Part shown: one piece after another, positions 34,519 through 46,530 of the stretch
Layout: the number at the start of each line of letters is the position of its first letter
Position numbering within the stretch: the stretch's first letter is position 1
Origin: Hymenoscyphus infarciens
Lineage: Eukaryota > Ascomycota > Leotiomycetes > Helotiales > Helotiaceae
Direction of reading: 5' to 3'
Assembly: GCA_001414345.1 (NCBI GenBank)
Contig: LLCB01000088.1
Location: forward strand, 1 to 64,000
Length of the DNA stretch: 64,000 nt
Position numbers and translations under genes: made by a program
The notes under the pieces: generated by a model
The model's database searches: none
Seen by the model: only the letters and a program-made list of their open reading frames with translations
Told to the model about the DNA's origin: nothing

Positions 34519-35504
34519 TTATTTCCCCGCATCATCTTTCTCAGCCCACTCCTTCCACTCGTTATAATCCTCCCACCCAACACTCTCCGCCTTCCCCTGA
34601 AACCTCTCACACTCCAAATCCGCTACCTCCCTCCACTTCTCCCTCCTCCCACCCCATCCCGCCTTCCTCATCAAACTCACAATCGTCTCCTCTTTATCCC
34701 ACCCTTGTTCTACGGCTACATCTGGTAAATAACACGCCCCGTAATTTCTACCCTTTGCATAGAAAGTGATTCGTAAGCCGTGGACCCCGAGTTCCCAATC
34801 CATTGCGTCTTTGCAGGGTTCGAAATCTGTGAGGAGTGTTACGGAGACTTCGAGGGTTGGGAGTTCGCGCAGGGGAATGGGTGGGAAACGATGGTCTTGA
34901 AGTGCGGAGGTTAGGGCGTAGGAGGAGAGGCCTGTGGTGAGGGGGAGCGTGGAGAAGGTTCCTATGCAGCCGCGGAGGGAGCGGTGGTGGGAGGTGGGTG
35001 TTAGTGGCGAGATGGTGTTCCATGTTACCTATTTCATACTTGGTTAGATGTTGTGTTTGGTTTTATCTGTTGGAGTGGGAGGGTGGGGTGAGGAAGGGGA
35101 AAGCTTACAAACAGAGGCGACTCAGTGATTTCACTCCGCTGTTTGGTCTTTCGGGGATCGAGTCCTACGGGGGAGAAACTTTCTGTGGATGTTCCTGGGG
35201 TGGTGGTTGCGCTTTCGGTTGCGAGGGTGTTGCTGCTACTGCTACTTGCGGGTGTGGAACTTCCACTTGAGCTGGAGCTGTTTCGAGATTCTGATAGACG
35301 TTGCAAGGCCGGATTGCGGGGTGTGAGACGGGTTATGACTTCAGCCTCGCTGTCTTGTGCGGAAGAGATGTCCTCGTCTTCTTCGAGGCCTTTGGGGTAG
35401 GATTTCCATGATGATTGGACTTGGGAGAGGGTCATGGGCGTTCGCTTCTCGAGGTTGGCGGATAAGGCTTCGAAACAGAAGAGGCAGTGTTCGACGGTAG
35501 CCAT
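34519..35504 (-). CDS. AMMECR1-domain protein
   Basis: Model complement(join(34519..35028,35109..35504)), 301 residues. The hallmark LRGCIGTFS of AMMECR1 follows directly after the splice junction. Conserved downstream parts are also present: LTDFEPCKDAMDWELGVHGL, then YLPDVAVEQGWDKEETIVSLMRKAGW. The family is universally conserved and its molecular role is unsettled; related folds hint at an enzymatic or binding function near RNA metabolism. The first exon encodes an insertion of about 85 Ser/Thr/Glu-rich residues between the N-terminal strand (MATVEHCLFCFEAL) and the rest, common in fungal members. The single intron is 80 nt. Confidence 0.9.
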
Positions 35505-37160
35505 GGCTGCTGTTGGTGGACTGTCGAGGCCTGGAGGCGGGAATGTTGGTGTTGTTGTTAGTTATATTGTCAATTCCCGGGTACTTGAGGTGAATGAGGT
35601 CGTTGAAGTTAAGTTTACCACCTCATGGCCAGGTAGGTAGCGGGGTAATGGCAGCAGCTAAGCTACTCGTACCTAGCCTGTTTTGGTGGGGGTGAATGCG
35701 GGTTGACGATGCAGCCAAATTCACTCTTCAGCTGGTCGGCTCGAGACCACGATAGAGAGCACGTGACCATTTTTTTCATTTCAGGTGAAATCCCCCAAAA
35801 CAATGGCCTACGAAAAACAGACAAGCGAGCATCTCACTTGAAATATTTTGGCAACACCCAAGTCAACTAGCTTGTCCAGTTCAAATGCTTACATATGTCA
35901 CATGACTGACTTCCCCTTTTCTTCAACCCGTGGGCCGTGGCCGGGTCGGCGCTAAAATCGCCGTGCGTCGGAGAGATGGTCTCGACTTGAAACACAGGCT
36001 GATGTCGAATCTCGCTGCCAAATGCCATCTCAACATCGACAGCTCAATCAACATCAGATGGCAGTCACGATCCTTATACTTATTTCCTCAGATAAATTCC
36101 ATCTCAAAGCTTGACACAAGCCAAGAGTTATGCCTCCACTGAACAAACAACAGAGCTCGCCAGAACACGGACTCGTCTGTTCTTCTTTCTCCCCTTCTTC
36201 TGTCACGGTTTAGCCCCATGGGCCATGGCACCGCACAGGGCCTTTCCTCGTCTGGTCTTCCGGCCGACACCAAGCTTGAAGCGAGCGATCCTTCCGAGAA
36301 GTCTGGTGTGACTGGCTCAAACACGCTCCCACTCGTCTCAGCCTCGTCTCAAGTGATCGCTTCCTCAGAGTTCCGGCTCATCCTCCTCACCCCCAGCCAT
36401 GGCATCCCAACTTCAACTTTCTTTCACTGCAAGACAAGCTTTGCCCCTAGGCATAAGAGCCCCCTTCTTATTTCAAGATACCCGCTCTTCGTACCAATCA
36501 ACAAACTCAACCTCAACACTCAGCAACTTGACCTCCCCGATACGTACCACTGACCGATCTCCCCTCGGTTTAGCGAGACATTCGCAACACGGGCAGTCGC
36601 ACGACAACATGATCACCCAATAAGCGAGTGCTTGAATGAAAGGGACAAGAGCCTTCCGTCCAGAGTTGCTCCAGAAGTTCGTACCCGTGCCCTGGCCAAG
36701 CCTCCCAGGCCATCTCCCGCAAAGTCAATAGCTGAACGTGTGATGACGGTCCCTTTCATACGCTCCCGGTACCATCTGGCCACTTTTGGGATGAATTTCG
36801 TTTCCATCTCTTCTTCCGTGCGGCGGAAAACATGAACCTACACTCGGAACTGCATTCTGGAACCACCAGTAAGCGTGCGAGGAAGCCGTAAAGAGGGGCC
36901 AGACAGGGGCCAACTTCTGTTCTCCTTGGCAATACAAATAGGCTTTTCCCATCATATCATCTGCGGTCCGTCCTCTCTTCTTTATCTCTTCTACTCGACC
37001 TCTGTACTCGCTCAAACAATCATTCCCTTCGTTTTCTTCATTTCTCCATTTACCTTTCAAATCTACATCCTGCTAGTCAGCTTTGTCGCCGGACGACCTT
37101 TAACAATCCACCTCACACTCCCTTAATCCAAATCTTTCGAACCACCCAAAAACCATCAAT
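35505..37160. other. Intergenic, promoter side of the peptide-precursor gene
   Basis: No gene seen. CACGTGACC occurs at 35760. The last 250 bp are pyrimidine-rich (leader of the secreted precursor). Confidence 0.5.
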
Positions 37161-38053
37161 ATGCAATTCACAATCGTCGCTCTTTTGTCCTTAGTCGCTG
37201 CTGCCGTTGCCAGTCCAATCTCCCACCCACAACGTCTCGATGGTACGTTATTACTTTTCAATTCAATCATTTATTACGAAAGGCCTGGATCCTTGGGCTA
37301 GAATGTGGGATGGGGGTTTCGTGGGCGGTTAGAGAGTCTGGCAGAATTCAAAGTCAAGACCCTCTGGACCCACCTCACGATACCTGCATCCACACGGTCA
37401 ACACCCAGATGCAGGATTATTTTGTCATTCACAATATTTATTTTTTTTTGGGGGGGGGGGGGGCATTTGGCTGGGGGACTCTGGAAAACATATGATATAC
37501 CGAGGAAGGAATAAATATACTAACGTACTCATCGTTTAGACATTACCTCAAGAGACTTGACCGTCCGGGAACCACAAGTCGCCGCCGAGGCCTCCTCAAT
37601 GACAAATGCAAACGGAGATGTCGTTGCCTTCGATAGCGCAGACGTTTTCAAACGTAAGAATACCATGTTTCTCACCCATTCACCCCTCACTACATCAACT
37701 AACCAGCATTCTAGCTGCTGCCTCTGACAAGCGACAAGTCGCCACCGAGACCTCAGCCATGACCAACGCTGCTGGAGACGTTGTTAACTTCGACTCGACT
37801 GCTGTTTCCCAACGTAAGTCTTCACACTCTTCCTATCAAATGTTTTCACTAATAAAGTATACAGCAATGCTGGCTGCCGGTAATAAGCGATCACCACAAG
37901 TGGAAGAGGAGGCAGCAGCAATGAGCAACGGAAATGGAGACGTTGTCAGCTTCGACTCGGCTGCCGTTACCCAACGTATGTTTTCATACCCCCTCCATCA
38001 TGTCCTTTCACTAACGATATAATTTAGCAATGCTCGCCGCTGGTGATAGATAA
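37161..38053 (+). CDS. Secreted repeat precursor with Kex2-type sites
   Basis: Model join(37161..37242,37540..37653,37715..37813,37865..37975,38028..38053), 143 residues. Exon 1 encodes the signal peptide MQFTIVALLSLVAAAVAS. Exons 2, 3 and 4 each encode one copy of a 33-38-residue repeat with core M(T/S)NxxGDVVxFDS. Copies are separated by dibasic DKR and NKR sites, the form cut by the Golgi protease Kex2; copy 1 is preceded only by single Arg residues, and the last copy ends PMLAAGDR. All four introns are phase 1, three of them splitting the same Pro codon after each repeat. The predicted products are acidic Cys-free peptides. The architecture matches fungal Kex2-processed repeat proteins (KEPs) and RiPP precursors, but no RiPP modifying enzyme (UstY-like, tyrosinase) is nearby. 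Function unknown. Confidence 0.85.
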
Positions 38054-38603
38054 ATGTACACCACCCCACGCTCAGGCCAATTTACGAACGCACGGGAAAG
38101 GAGTTAATCATTGATTGGTTGTTCAAATTTTAGAAATTTTATTAACGGGGGTTGGGTAAACAAACAAAGCCTGAGGTGTTCACAACTTTTTTCGCTCAAC
38201 ACAACAAGAGATTTGTTTTTAAATGGGGTTGGATTTTATGTAATTGAGAAATCCCTGGGGTTTCTCGTTGGTGTCACTCCCTTCGAGGAATCATTTTATA
38301 ACTAGAGGATGAATGGAATCGATGGAGTTTACAGACCATACTTCGATGCTTTAATTTGTTGCGAGTGAAGTTTTTACTTGGTGAGTCTCGTCGAGTGAGG
38401 TTTATTTGGGATTTTTTCAAACTCAATTCTCAGACATAGTTTATGGCTAGTATTAGTCTGCTCTAATAATAGAAGCGCATTTTCTTCAATCTTTATGTAC
38501 ATAGCCAGCTTCTCATATACCGAGTACATGTCTGTTGGTGTGACTTTTCTCGTTCCTTGGTATTCTTCATGTCCACTTCTTTAGCTAAATCTCAACTTTG
38601 ACC
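38054..38603. other. Intergenic, no gene seen
   Basis: 3' flank of the peptide precursor, AT-rich. Nothing supportable. Confidence 0.5.
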
Positions 38604-39386
38604 ATGCTACGCCGCGGCTGCCTACATGTACCCCTGCAGGAGCTCGGAAATGTCAGCACAACTGCACAAGGGTTAACCTCTTCTCTCCAAGCTCACGCTG
38701 ACAAGAATCCAAGATTCAATTTCTTCGTCTTCCACAATTTCATCTAGCCTCCAAAACTGGCTTCTAGCGATGCAGCTGTTGAGTTTACGCCCACTGGGCA
38801 GAAACTTCCAAAATGGGTCGTGGCCACTGCTGAAAACACGAAGGCGTCGAACGTCTGTGGTCGCTGTGAGCGTCTTCTCAAAAGAGCTCTAAGAAACGGC
38901 CGCATCCGGAATGCCCCATACTACTGGCTTCCAGAATTCTTTAGGCAGATTTCGGAAATAAGAAAAGCATTTCCCTTGTAGCGATTTGAGAACGGGTATG
39001 CTGAGTATACACGTATTGGATACTTTGATACCTGGTGGGCACTGAGTGTGGGCAGACGGCAGAAATCCGACGAGGGTTCCATTTGGGGCGACAAATCTGC
39101 CGTGTCAGACGAAGAAAGCTATGAGCAAGTTCTTGGGCCGAACGAAAACGGACTTAAACAATATGCCATCACTCTCGTCTAAAAGATTGGAGGAAAGAAA
39201 TGCTTTGCAGCACGGGTGGCCAACGCAAATACACAAAACGATGGCCTGGCCATAGTTTCGGATTTTAGCAAATCGAAATAATCATCATGTGTTTGCCCTC
39301 GCTCGACTTGCCCAAGACCTATCCACAAAAGTCTGTGTCATCAGTTCAACGAGCTAGGAAGCTACGGATTTTTGGGAAGCATGTGA
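38604..39386 (+). pseudogene. Pseudogene with four in-frame TAG/TAA stops
   Basis: One reading frame from ATG 38604 to TGA 39384 reads as plausible protein throughout (for example WVVATAENTKASNVCGRCER and YYWLPEFFRQISEIRKAF). It is cut by TAG at 38745, TAG at 38979, TAA at 39180 and TAA at 39279. All four stops can arise by a single C-to-T change from CAG or CAA, exactly the CpA-to-TpA change made by RIP, and no frameshift is needed. I do not recognise the family. An alternative is a live gene with unseen introns, but the stops are not flanked by consistent splice signals. Confidence 0.6.
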
Positions 39387-41835
39387 AGTAGGAAATGAGG
39401 ATGTCCCGATTTTGATGTCTTTATGAGTTTTATCAAAAAGAAGTTTTCTTATTTAGGTAGTGTTCTCTGTCTCGAAGCTTTCTACATATGGTGTATCTCT
39501 TACTGCTATGATGAAATCAAATATCAAATGAGAAAGGTGTTTTTTTATTTAATAAAGTTGGTGATTTCCTGATTCCCCTTTTAACACCCTTTTAAAGATT
39601 TCCAATTTAGATTCGGGTTTAAAATAAGCGAGTCCTCCTCATATTCCACGCAAAACTCGGAATCTATTCACACTAACTCGAGGGCTTACCATCTTCGGGT
39701 CAAGTTTTGCTATAGAGTCGTAATCACTTCCCCCCTACATTTGACGACTCTATTTATCTATTCTTTCTGCAGAAAACAAAGTGTATTTTCGGTCTCAATA
39801 ATAGGGTCTTCCCGTTGTTAGAAAAGTGGTTTCGTTACACATATTTTTCTTGGAGAATTGTCTTATTTTGTGAAGGGGGTAACTAAACAATGTGAGTGAT
39901 CCCGGCAATGCGCTCCGTCACCTACTATCCCTTAAAGGGAGTGGAACAGACCTGGGACAGAGAAAAATCCTTGTGCAAAGAGGTTCAGAAGAACGAGAAG
40001 TCACAAGGTCTGAGTAATGCCCGAATCTCTCACACCCATTTTACTAAGAACTGTCTAGGATAATCAAGTTTCTTGCCCGAGACGGTGTTGAAAATCGCTC
40101 GTCCTTCTTCGAAAAAGCCGTAGACAATAGTAGTGATTTCCGGAGAAAAAATAGGTTAGTCATAAAAACTAAAACTTAGCACTGGGGGCAAGGTCAGAAT
40201 CTCTTGCCTGTAAGGACTTACTATTTCGTAGCCTCTCAGAAGCTTGAAACTTCCCAGACCCAAATTGGGGACGTCTTTTTATTACTGAGTGCAAAGCAAC
40301 AACGGGGTTTCTCCATCCCAAATTCCATTATTTTTTTCAAGGAATGATTATCAGATTCTCTAAGAACCGTCTCAAGCTTCTCCTGCCGTCATGTTCAAAA
40401 GGGGTTCTTTTTCGCCAAAGCTCAGGTAAGTTCCTGTCACTGGCCTGGAAGGTTCGTCTTATTCTTACTTGGAAACAACCTTTGTACTACTGGACTGAAT
40501 TATTGTTTGCGATCGAGTGGACAGGATGTACGAGTCTCTTCTCCCAGCGAAATGGCAAAAAATAGGTAGAAAGAAGAGAGTTTGAGAGAGATATAGATGT
40601 TCAGAACGAAAGGCTAGTCAGGTTCTAGGCGTAGTATGTTTCCATAATACCACTGGCCATCGTTAGCTCTTAGTGTCTTGGGTTATTCGACGTCAACCTA
40701 GGTCCAATCAATACGCTGGAGCCCTCCAGTTTCTGGTGTTTATTACTCTCCGGAGCCTACTGTGTCTCTTGTTCGAGAGAGGAAGGAAGTTTTGAATCCG
40801 AATCCGAATCCGAATCCGAGGGGGGAGGGGGTTTTACTACGAGCTAACCCGCTTTCAGTCAGCGTCACCCATAGACTAGGTACTATACCTAGGTAGGTAC
40901 CTAGTAGGTCGGCCTCAGTTGCTCCTCCCCCTCCACTAAGTAAGTGACCTCGCCAACCGCAAAGTCGCTCTTCCCATCTCAACATAAGATGCTCCAGCCC
41001 AAGGTCAGCCCACCTCGACCCCATTCAATCTTCAAGGGTGCCCTGGATGACCCAGCCTACGGTGACCTAGGTACCCCCAACCCAAGCCAAGGACCAGAGA
41101 GCTGGCGGAAAAAGGTATCTCCGCCCCCACCTCAGTCCACGCCCGGGCCAGAGCGAGGGACTCGGCTCTAGATCTACCTAAAACCAAAGTCACAGAGTCT
41201 CGACTCCGGTTCTTGGAGAGCCTATATCGTGTGTTTTGACTGCATCGAAGTTACTTTGACCATTCTGATTGCTGACACGACGTGTTCTGATATTAATATT
41301 AGGGAGATGGCAGGGGTATTGCATAACATATTTGAGCAAGTGTTGGGGTGAAGTGGTGTGTGGGTGTGAGTGCTTCTCTGTAAGATCTTACCTTGCTCGC
41401 TTCCTAGGGAGCTGCTGTTTACCTATGCAATTCCCCGATGCAGTAGTATTAGATATACCTGGTTCGAGTTCTTAGGATCCTCCAGCTTCGCCAAGCAGGA
41501 AGAATCCACATTAGAGTTCTTATTATTTGCAAGAGGATCGAAGCAAGACTTCTCAAGTGTTGGAGTAAGTATATATTGTTTATACTCATTTTCATATCAT
41601 GAGTCGTAACCTAGAATCCCGAGTCCATTGAGCACATGTCCAAACACACAACTCCCATCTAGATTGATTCGCCGCCTCGGAAATTCCAATAACCATGAAC
41701 AATTGGCCCGTTCCAGGCAGCGCTGTTCCCCCATACCTGATCCCCATTTATAGCGGTCCTATCATACCAGCTTATTGACACCAAAAAATATTAGTACATA
41801 CACCTTGGGTTCCGCCCAACATCACGCCGATAGAG
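39387..41835. other. 2.4-kb gene-poor region
   Basis: No convincing gene. Four GAATCC units lie at 40794-40817. CCTAGG palindromes occur at 40888-40893 and 41066-41071. A Pro/Ser-rich open stretch at 40944-41171 lacks an ATG start and is probably non-coding. Confidence 0.5.
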
Positions 41836-43563
41836 TCATCGTCCAGGATCAACATCCTTATTCCACCTCTCCGGGGTAACACGGTCCACACTGTTGATCC
41901 GTCCCTTTGCCTCCGTAAGATGGAACTCGGTCGTCTTCTTGATCACTGGTCCAAGGGGAATCTCGCTCCCAGCACTGCCCATACTCCCCCGCCCAACATG
42001 TGTACTGCCCGCCCCCATCGCTCCAATGCCCTCTGAGCTCTTGCGATCAAGTATGTAATCATCACCCTCTTCACCGGTACTTTTCGTCCATCCTTTACTC
42101 CCTAATGTACCTCTACTTCCTGCACTCCGCCCGAAAGTTCCTGATCGCGGCCCAACGCTACTTGCTGAGTTTCCGCATTCGTAGAGGCTTTCGCGCCCGG
42201 TATAGTATGCGTAGATGCTTCGGGAAATACTTAGGTTCGTGGCTATGATTCCGAGGTGGAGTTCGGTGTTGGCCCAGATTGCCGCGATACAATAATGGTA
42301 GGAGAGATCGGTGACAACTGTCCCTAGTGAAATGGCGCGAACGACGGCACAGATTGTGGCGATGAGACCCAATGACATGAGGCCCGAGACAGCGATCTTG
42401 AGGTTGAGCTTGATTTTGACATTCCAGAGTACCACGACTGGAAGGAGAGTACATATAATATCTGTGACGCCAGAGTAGGCTGTTGGTGCGTTAGAAAAGC
42501 GCAACGCGAAGGAAGAGGGTGGGAGGGATGTACTTACCAACTTGGACGTAAATAGAATAAATCCTAACTTTGGTGTTCCAGCATTTGCCGGGAGTTTTTG
42601 GAACCCAGTACTTCTTCACAGGGTCACACTCTGCAAGTAAGACGACCAAAGGTAATCCATTCGTTGCGATCAAACCTCCCATCATCCCAATGAGGCACCT
42701 TCGCAACAGTTGGGTCTTCTTGATGCGAAGAATGAGAAGACAGATGGAGACTTTTAGAGTGCAGATTGTGACGAAAAGGAAAAGCTGAGTGACCCACTAC
42801 AGATGATCTCGGAGTCAGTATTGCCCTTGTTCGAAGTATGGTTGAGGAAAGTAGGAGAAAATAGGGTTGTGTGAGGAGGAAGTGAGATGCCTAGGGAGGA
42901 AATAGTCTCTCAATCCTCCTCAAGCAACCTGAAAGAGGGGAAAACAGCTCGGAGAATACCCACGGTTAGGAAGTTAACGTATTGATATTCGGCCGTGGTG
43001 AGGTAGGCCTTGTGTCGTCCGTTGCCTGCTCTCACGGAGACGATTTGCACTATGGTTCGTCCAACAGCTAGGAGCATACAAATCGCAATTGTGGTATCAT
43101 CCTGTGGCAGGTTGTTAGCATGTTTTACTTGGGATTTTGCTGCTCGCTCCCAATCATTACTCGCACTCACACTGCGCACACATGCAAGGAGAACTGAAGA
43201 TACATGCATGGGCAACATCAAAAAACCAAGGGAGTAATTCCTCGAGTCTCCCCACTCCATTAGCTCGATCAATGGAATCGATGATCCCTTGATCGATGCA
43301 CAAGGGGAACGACGAGCACCGCGCAAGATCTTGCTTGGTGAGGAGATGGAAGGCCACCAAAGGAAAGAAAGAAAGAAAGCTTTGCTTACCCATCCGATGA
43401 GCAATCGTCTATATCTTGCCCAGACTCGCAAACCAGTAGTTACAATGGAAAAGGTCGTAAGCACGCAAGTCAAGACCAGCAGCGTTGGACCCTTGGACTC
43501 ATCCGGTACGTTGGAAGTGGCATCAACCGCTAAAGCCATTCTCGTCGACGAAAGACCAAGCAT
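41836..43563 (-). CDS. Pth11-like fungal rhodopsin-domain membrane receptor
   Basis: Model complement(join(41836..42479,42538..42796,42964..43101,43390..43563)), 404 residues. Seven hydrophobic helices fit the fungal rhodopsin/Pth11 family of GPCR-like proteins. GWDDTTIAICMLL, formed across the first splice junction, matches the GWDD signature of the family. CDPVKKYWVPKTPGKCWN supplies the extracellular Cys pair, and the last helices include SGVTDIICTLLPVVVLWNV. There is no CFEM domain. The cytoplasmic tail of about 110 residues is Ser/Gly-rich. Members sense surfaces or diet-derived cues; ligand unknown. The first intron is 288 nt, a multiple of three, and contains no stop in frame. Confidence 0.88.
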
Positions 43564-44202
43564 GAATGAATGTTTGAAAGTTCAAGTTAAGAGATGGTGT
43601 GTGGCCTCAGATGAAGGTCGCCTCAGCCAGATACAAGTAAGGTACTAGTAATGGAGGAGTAGCGTACAGCCTTATAGCTAGCGGGACTCCGTAGGTATGG
43701 TCTCTAACCGCTTTCCTCTTTACGGACAAACAAGGGACTCTAACATCGGGCCCGGCCCTCGGCAAGGGAAGGGAAAGAAACCTTATTAGAATGACCTTCG
43801 ACTACTAGTACTACTAGAAGTACTAGTACAGCACGCAAGCATCGCATCTCAATGACGGGACCAGGGTAAAACGTGGAAAAGTAGTGCCTCATCGGGGGTT
43901 TTGAGACATTGGCGGGAAAATGTTCAAGTTTGGCAGAGCAGAGCAGAGCAGAGCAGAGCAGGCAAGGAGACACGAGACCCTTCAACCAGAAACTGCGCAC
44001 GACAGAGAGCACTAACCGAGATATGCATAACATATCTTTGTGCATTGAAATTCAGGGAAATGGTCTGCTATGATTCGCTCGCCCTGGCCTTGGGTAAAGA
44101 CAAGATCACATGTAAGGACTAGGTAAGGGGACTGAGCGTTGGGAAAAGTCCCGTATTCCCCACTAGTTGTTGGGACTCTTGCCCTATGAGAGGTTAGAGG
44201 GC

Positions 44203-44517
44203 TTCAGCTGAATCCTGACCCTTTGGACTAAATCACCTAACTCTAGTTCTCTATTCCAAGGATCGTAACCTGGGTTTTAAGGTTAGGGTTGGTAGCTAGA
44301 GATTAGGATTAGTTAGGGCTTCGGATCGGGTTAGGGCTAGGGATAAGGGTTACTATCCCCCCCCGGAACTAAATGTAGAGTGCACAGACATTTAGTATGG
44401 CACAGCGTCCGTGCGATTACATTTACTTAAGGGGGGGATAGTACTGATATATGATTTTTTACTTTGGCGGTGTTCGCGACTGGAAAGCGTCCTAATTTGG
44501 TTAGATCAGAGGATTTA
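44203..44517. mobile_element. Second, inverted copy of the 520-782 element
   Basis: The reverse complement of this stretch follows the 520-782 element through its right inverted end, the telomere-like interior and the segment GATCTAACCAAATTAGGACG. It is diverged (several substitutions in the inverted end) and its far end is only partly preserved. It is interrupted by a nested insertion. Confidence 0.7.
44353..44441. mobile_element. Nested 89-bp MITE with TA target duplication
   Basis: Inverted ends start CTATCCCCCCC on both sides, with imperfect pairing that continues through TAAATGTA. TA flanks both ends (44351-44352 and 44442-44443). The matching place in the 520-782 copy is uninterrupted, giving an empty-site comparison. 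TA duplication points to a Tc1/mariner-type transposase acting in trans. Confidence 0.75.
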
Positions 44518-44779
44518 GGAACGGGGAAGGATCGCGGAAGATGGGGCCGCCATTTGATCTGTTGCAGCATTTAGACGAGGGAATGGAAGTGGAAGAACGA
44601 ACAGCTGGATCCTGCAGAATCATTTTAAAGCACGCACGACGGGCACTCCTTCCATCGAGGGAGGCAGAATAGAATGTAACTTTGTAACTTGCACAAAAGG
44701 GGGATGCAGCCAACTATATAAAGTGCATTTCAAACAAGTTGCTTTTTGGACTGTGCTTGCCCTTGAAATGTATTCTTCT

Positions 44780-44880
44780 ACTTCGTCCCAGGCATAACAA
44801 TTACTGCAGATTTTGTGGGCCATAAGGGTTTTTGGCCGATTTTCATGGGGGGTTACTTCGCTTCTGCAATTGTTATGCAG
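44780..44880. repeat. Inverted repeat with ACTTCGTCCCAGGC motif
   Basis: ACTTCGTCCCAGGCATAACA at 44780-44799 matches 27403-27422 at 19 of 20 positions. GCATAACAATT (44792-44802) is repeated in reverse complement at 44868-44878. Likely a small non-autonomous element related to the one at 27.4 kb. Confidence 0.6.
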
Positions 44881-46530
44881 TATGGTTTCCCGTCCCGTGA
44901 CCCCGTCTCTTTTTCCTCCACCTTTTTTTCGCTCAACGTCGGGAACGCCACAAGCTTTTCGGAACTTTCCCGAGAGAGTTTTGACATTTCAGAGGGCCAT
45001 TCGCCATGTTCCGTACAAAACCTCCAGATTCCAGAAAAGATGTGCAATATTAACTGCTGACTGCACCAGCTTTGCCATATGGTAGGTAGGAATCCACCAT
45101 ATCCTCTACTCCGTACTCGACATAATTTACCTTATGTAAGAAAACTTGGCCGCGAGTTTGAAGTTGAATGTGGGGGATTGTGGTTAAATCCAGCCCGGTG
45201 ATAACATGCTTGTTACGGTTAGGGTACGTACATTCCCGGAAACCTTATCTTCAATCGAATAGAAAAAGCCACTGCAGAGCTTCCCAACGGGCATTTGGTT
45301 GGTGGTACGTAAGCAATTGGGAGAGGGTTCGTCGAAAATCGGTAAAATGCAACCTTACAATGTGACGCTTCAAAATCTTTGTCTTTGCGCCAATTTGATC
45401 AAGCTAACGATGATCAACCCCGCTAAACTGTCAACACACGGGCTTCCGCGCCCGCAACGTTTGCGGAGAACAAACGTGCGGGCGTGGGATCTTTAATGAA
45501 AAGCAATTGACGCCATGCCGGCGTGGGACTATATATATACGAGAAGGCAGCCAGAAATGTATGTGTTCTGGCATGAAATCTGGATCCAGTAATGAAACAA
45601 TTTAGACCATCACCTCTTTGATTTACACCAAAATATCTCGGTCGGTTGAATTGTAAGATCTTACTCAAGAGTTAGAAGGTACTTCTGCCGCCTCGATTGT
45701 CCATTGTCCATTGCGAGCCATACTGCAGTATCAAATAGGAAGAGGTTCTGGTTTCAGGTTTCAGTATTGTACTACGTCCTTTGTACGAGTGCAGAGTATC
45801 GATTCTAATCGTTGAAATGAACGAATTTCATTCCAATATGAGTTGTTTCTTCTAAGACTTTGAGGGGCCTGATTGTAGCTCTTTTGGAAAGACTTGGGGA
45901 AAGAAGAACAGAAAATTTCTGCCCCCTGAAGGTCGTGAAGCGCACTAATAATCGCGACATCGGCCTCAAAATGGTTGGCCAATCTATTAGACCCACGCTT
46001 ACTGTGTGTGTTCTTGAAAGAGGCAGAATTCCGGAACCTTTGCTGCACATCCCCTGTCAGATTTAAACGACCTTTGAGTTTAACCAATTGACAACCCTGT
46101 AATTGGGGTAAAAGTGGACGGCATCCCAGCTTCTCCGTCAAAAGATCCGATAGACTGGTTATGCAACCGATTTAAAATGAATCTGCTCACCCACCAATGC
46201 CACCATATTCAGGGCCACGACCCACGAGTCGATAAGGGTAGGCTTGCGAATCGTTAGTCCAGGTGAGAACCCTAAACCAACCAGGCCGGAAGTAGGTGCA
46301 ATTGGGGCTGCTGTGAATCTTATAAACTGCGGTATTTGATCTCATTGGGATGAGAAACTGTCAAGAACGACTCAAGACATTGTCTCACTTGCATTCCACG
46401 TGTCAAGCTTGCAATCTGCAACCGAGGCGGGGATTTGGATTTCTCTCTTCTCTCAAAGACTCGGTTTTCCCGTTCTGCAGAAGCTTTTCCCGCTTGCCTT
46501 TCTCAGACATCACACCCCGTTCCTCCTCAA

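Larger units (their letters stand above)
43564..46530. other. Repeat-rich 3-kb intergenic region
   Basis: No gene seen. It contains a GCAGA-type tandem tract (43933-43961), palindromic ACTAGTACT units near 43801-43830, the second copy of the inverted-repeat element with a nested insertion (44.2-44.5 kb), and another inverted repeat at 44780-44880. TATATATATA at about 45530 is a possible promoter element without an obvious gene. Confidence 0.55.

Noticed and set aside
37161..38053. Alpha-pheromone precursor
   Set aside because: Repeats lack the short Trp/Cys/Pro-Gly-rich core expected of filamentous-ascomycete alpha pheromones.
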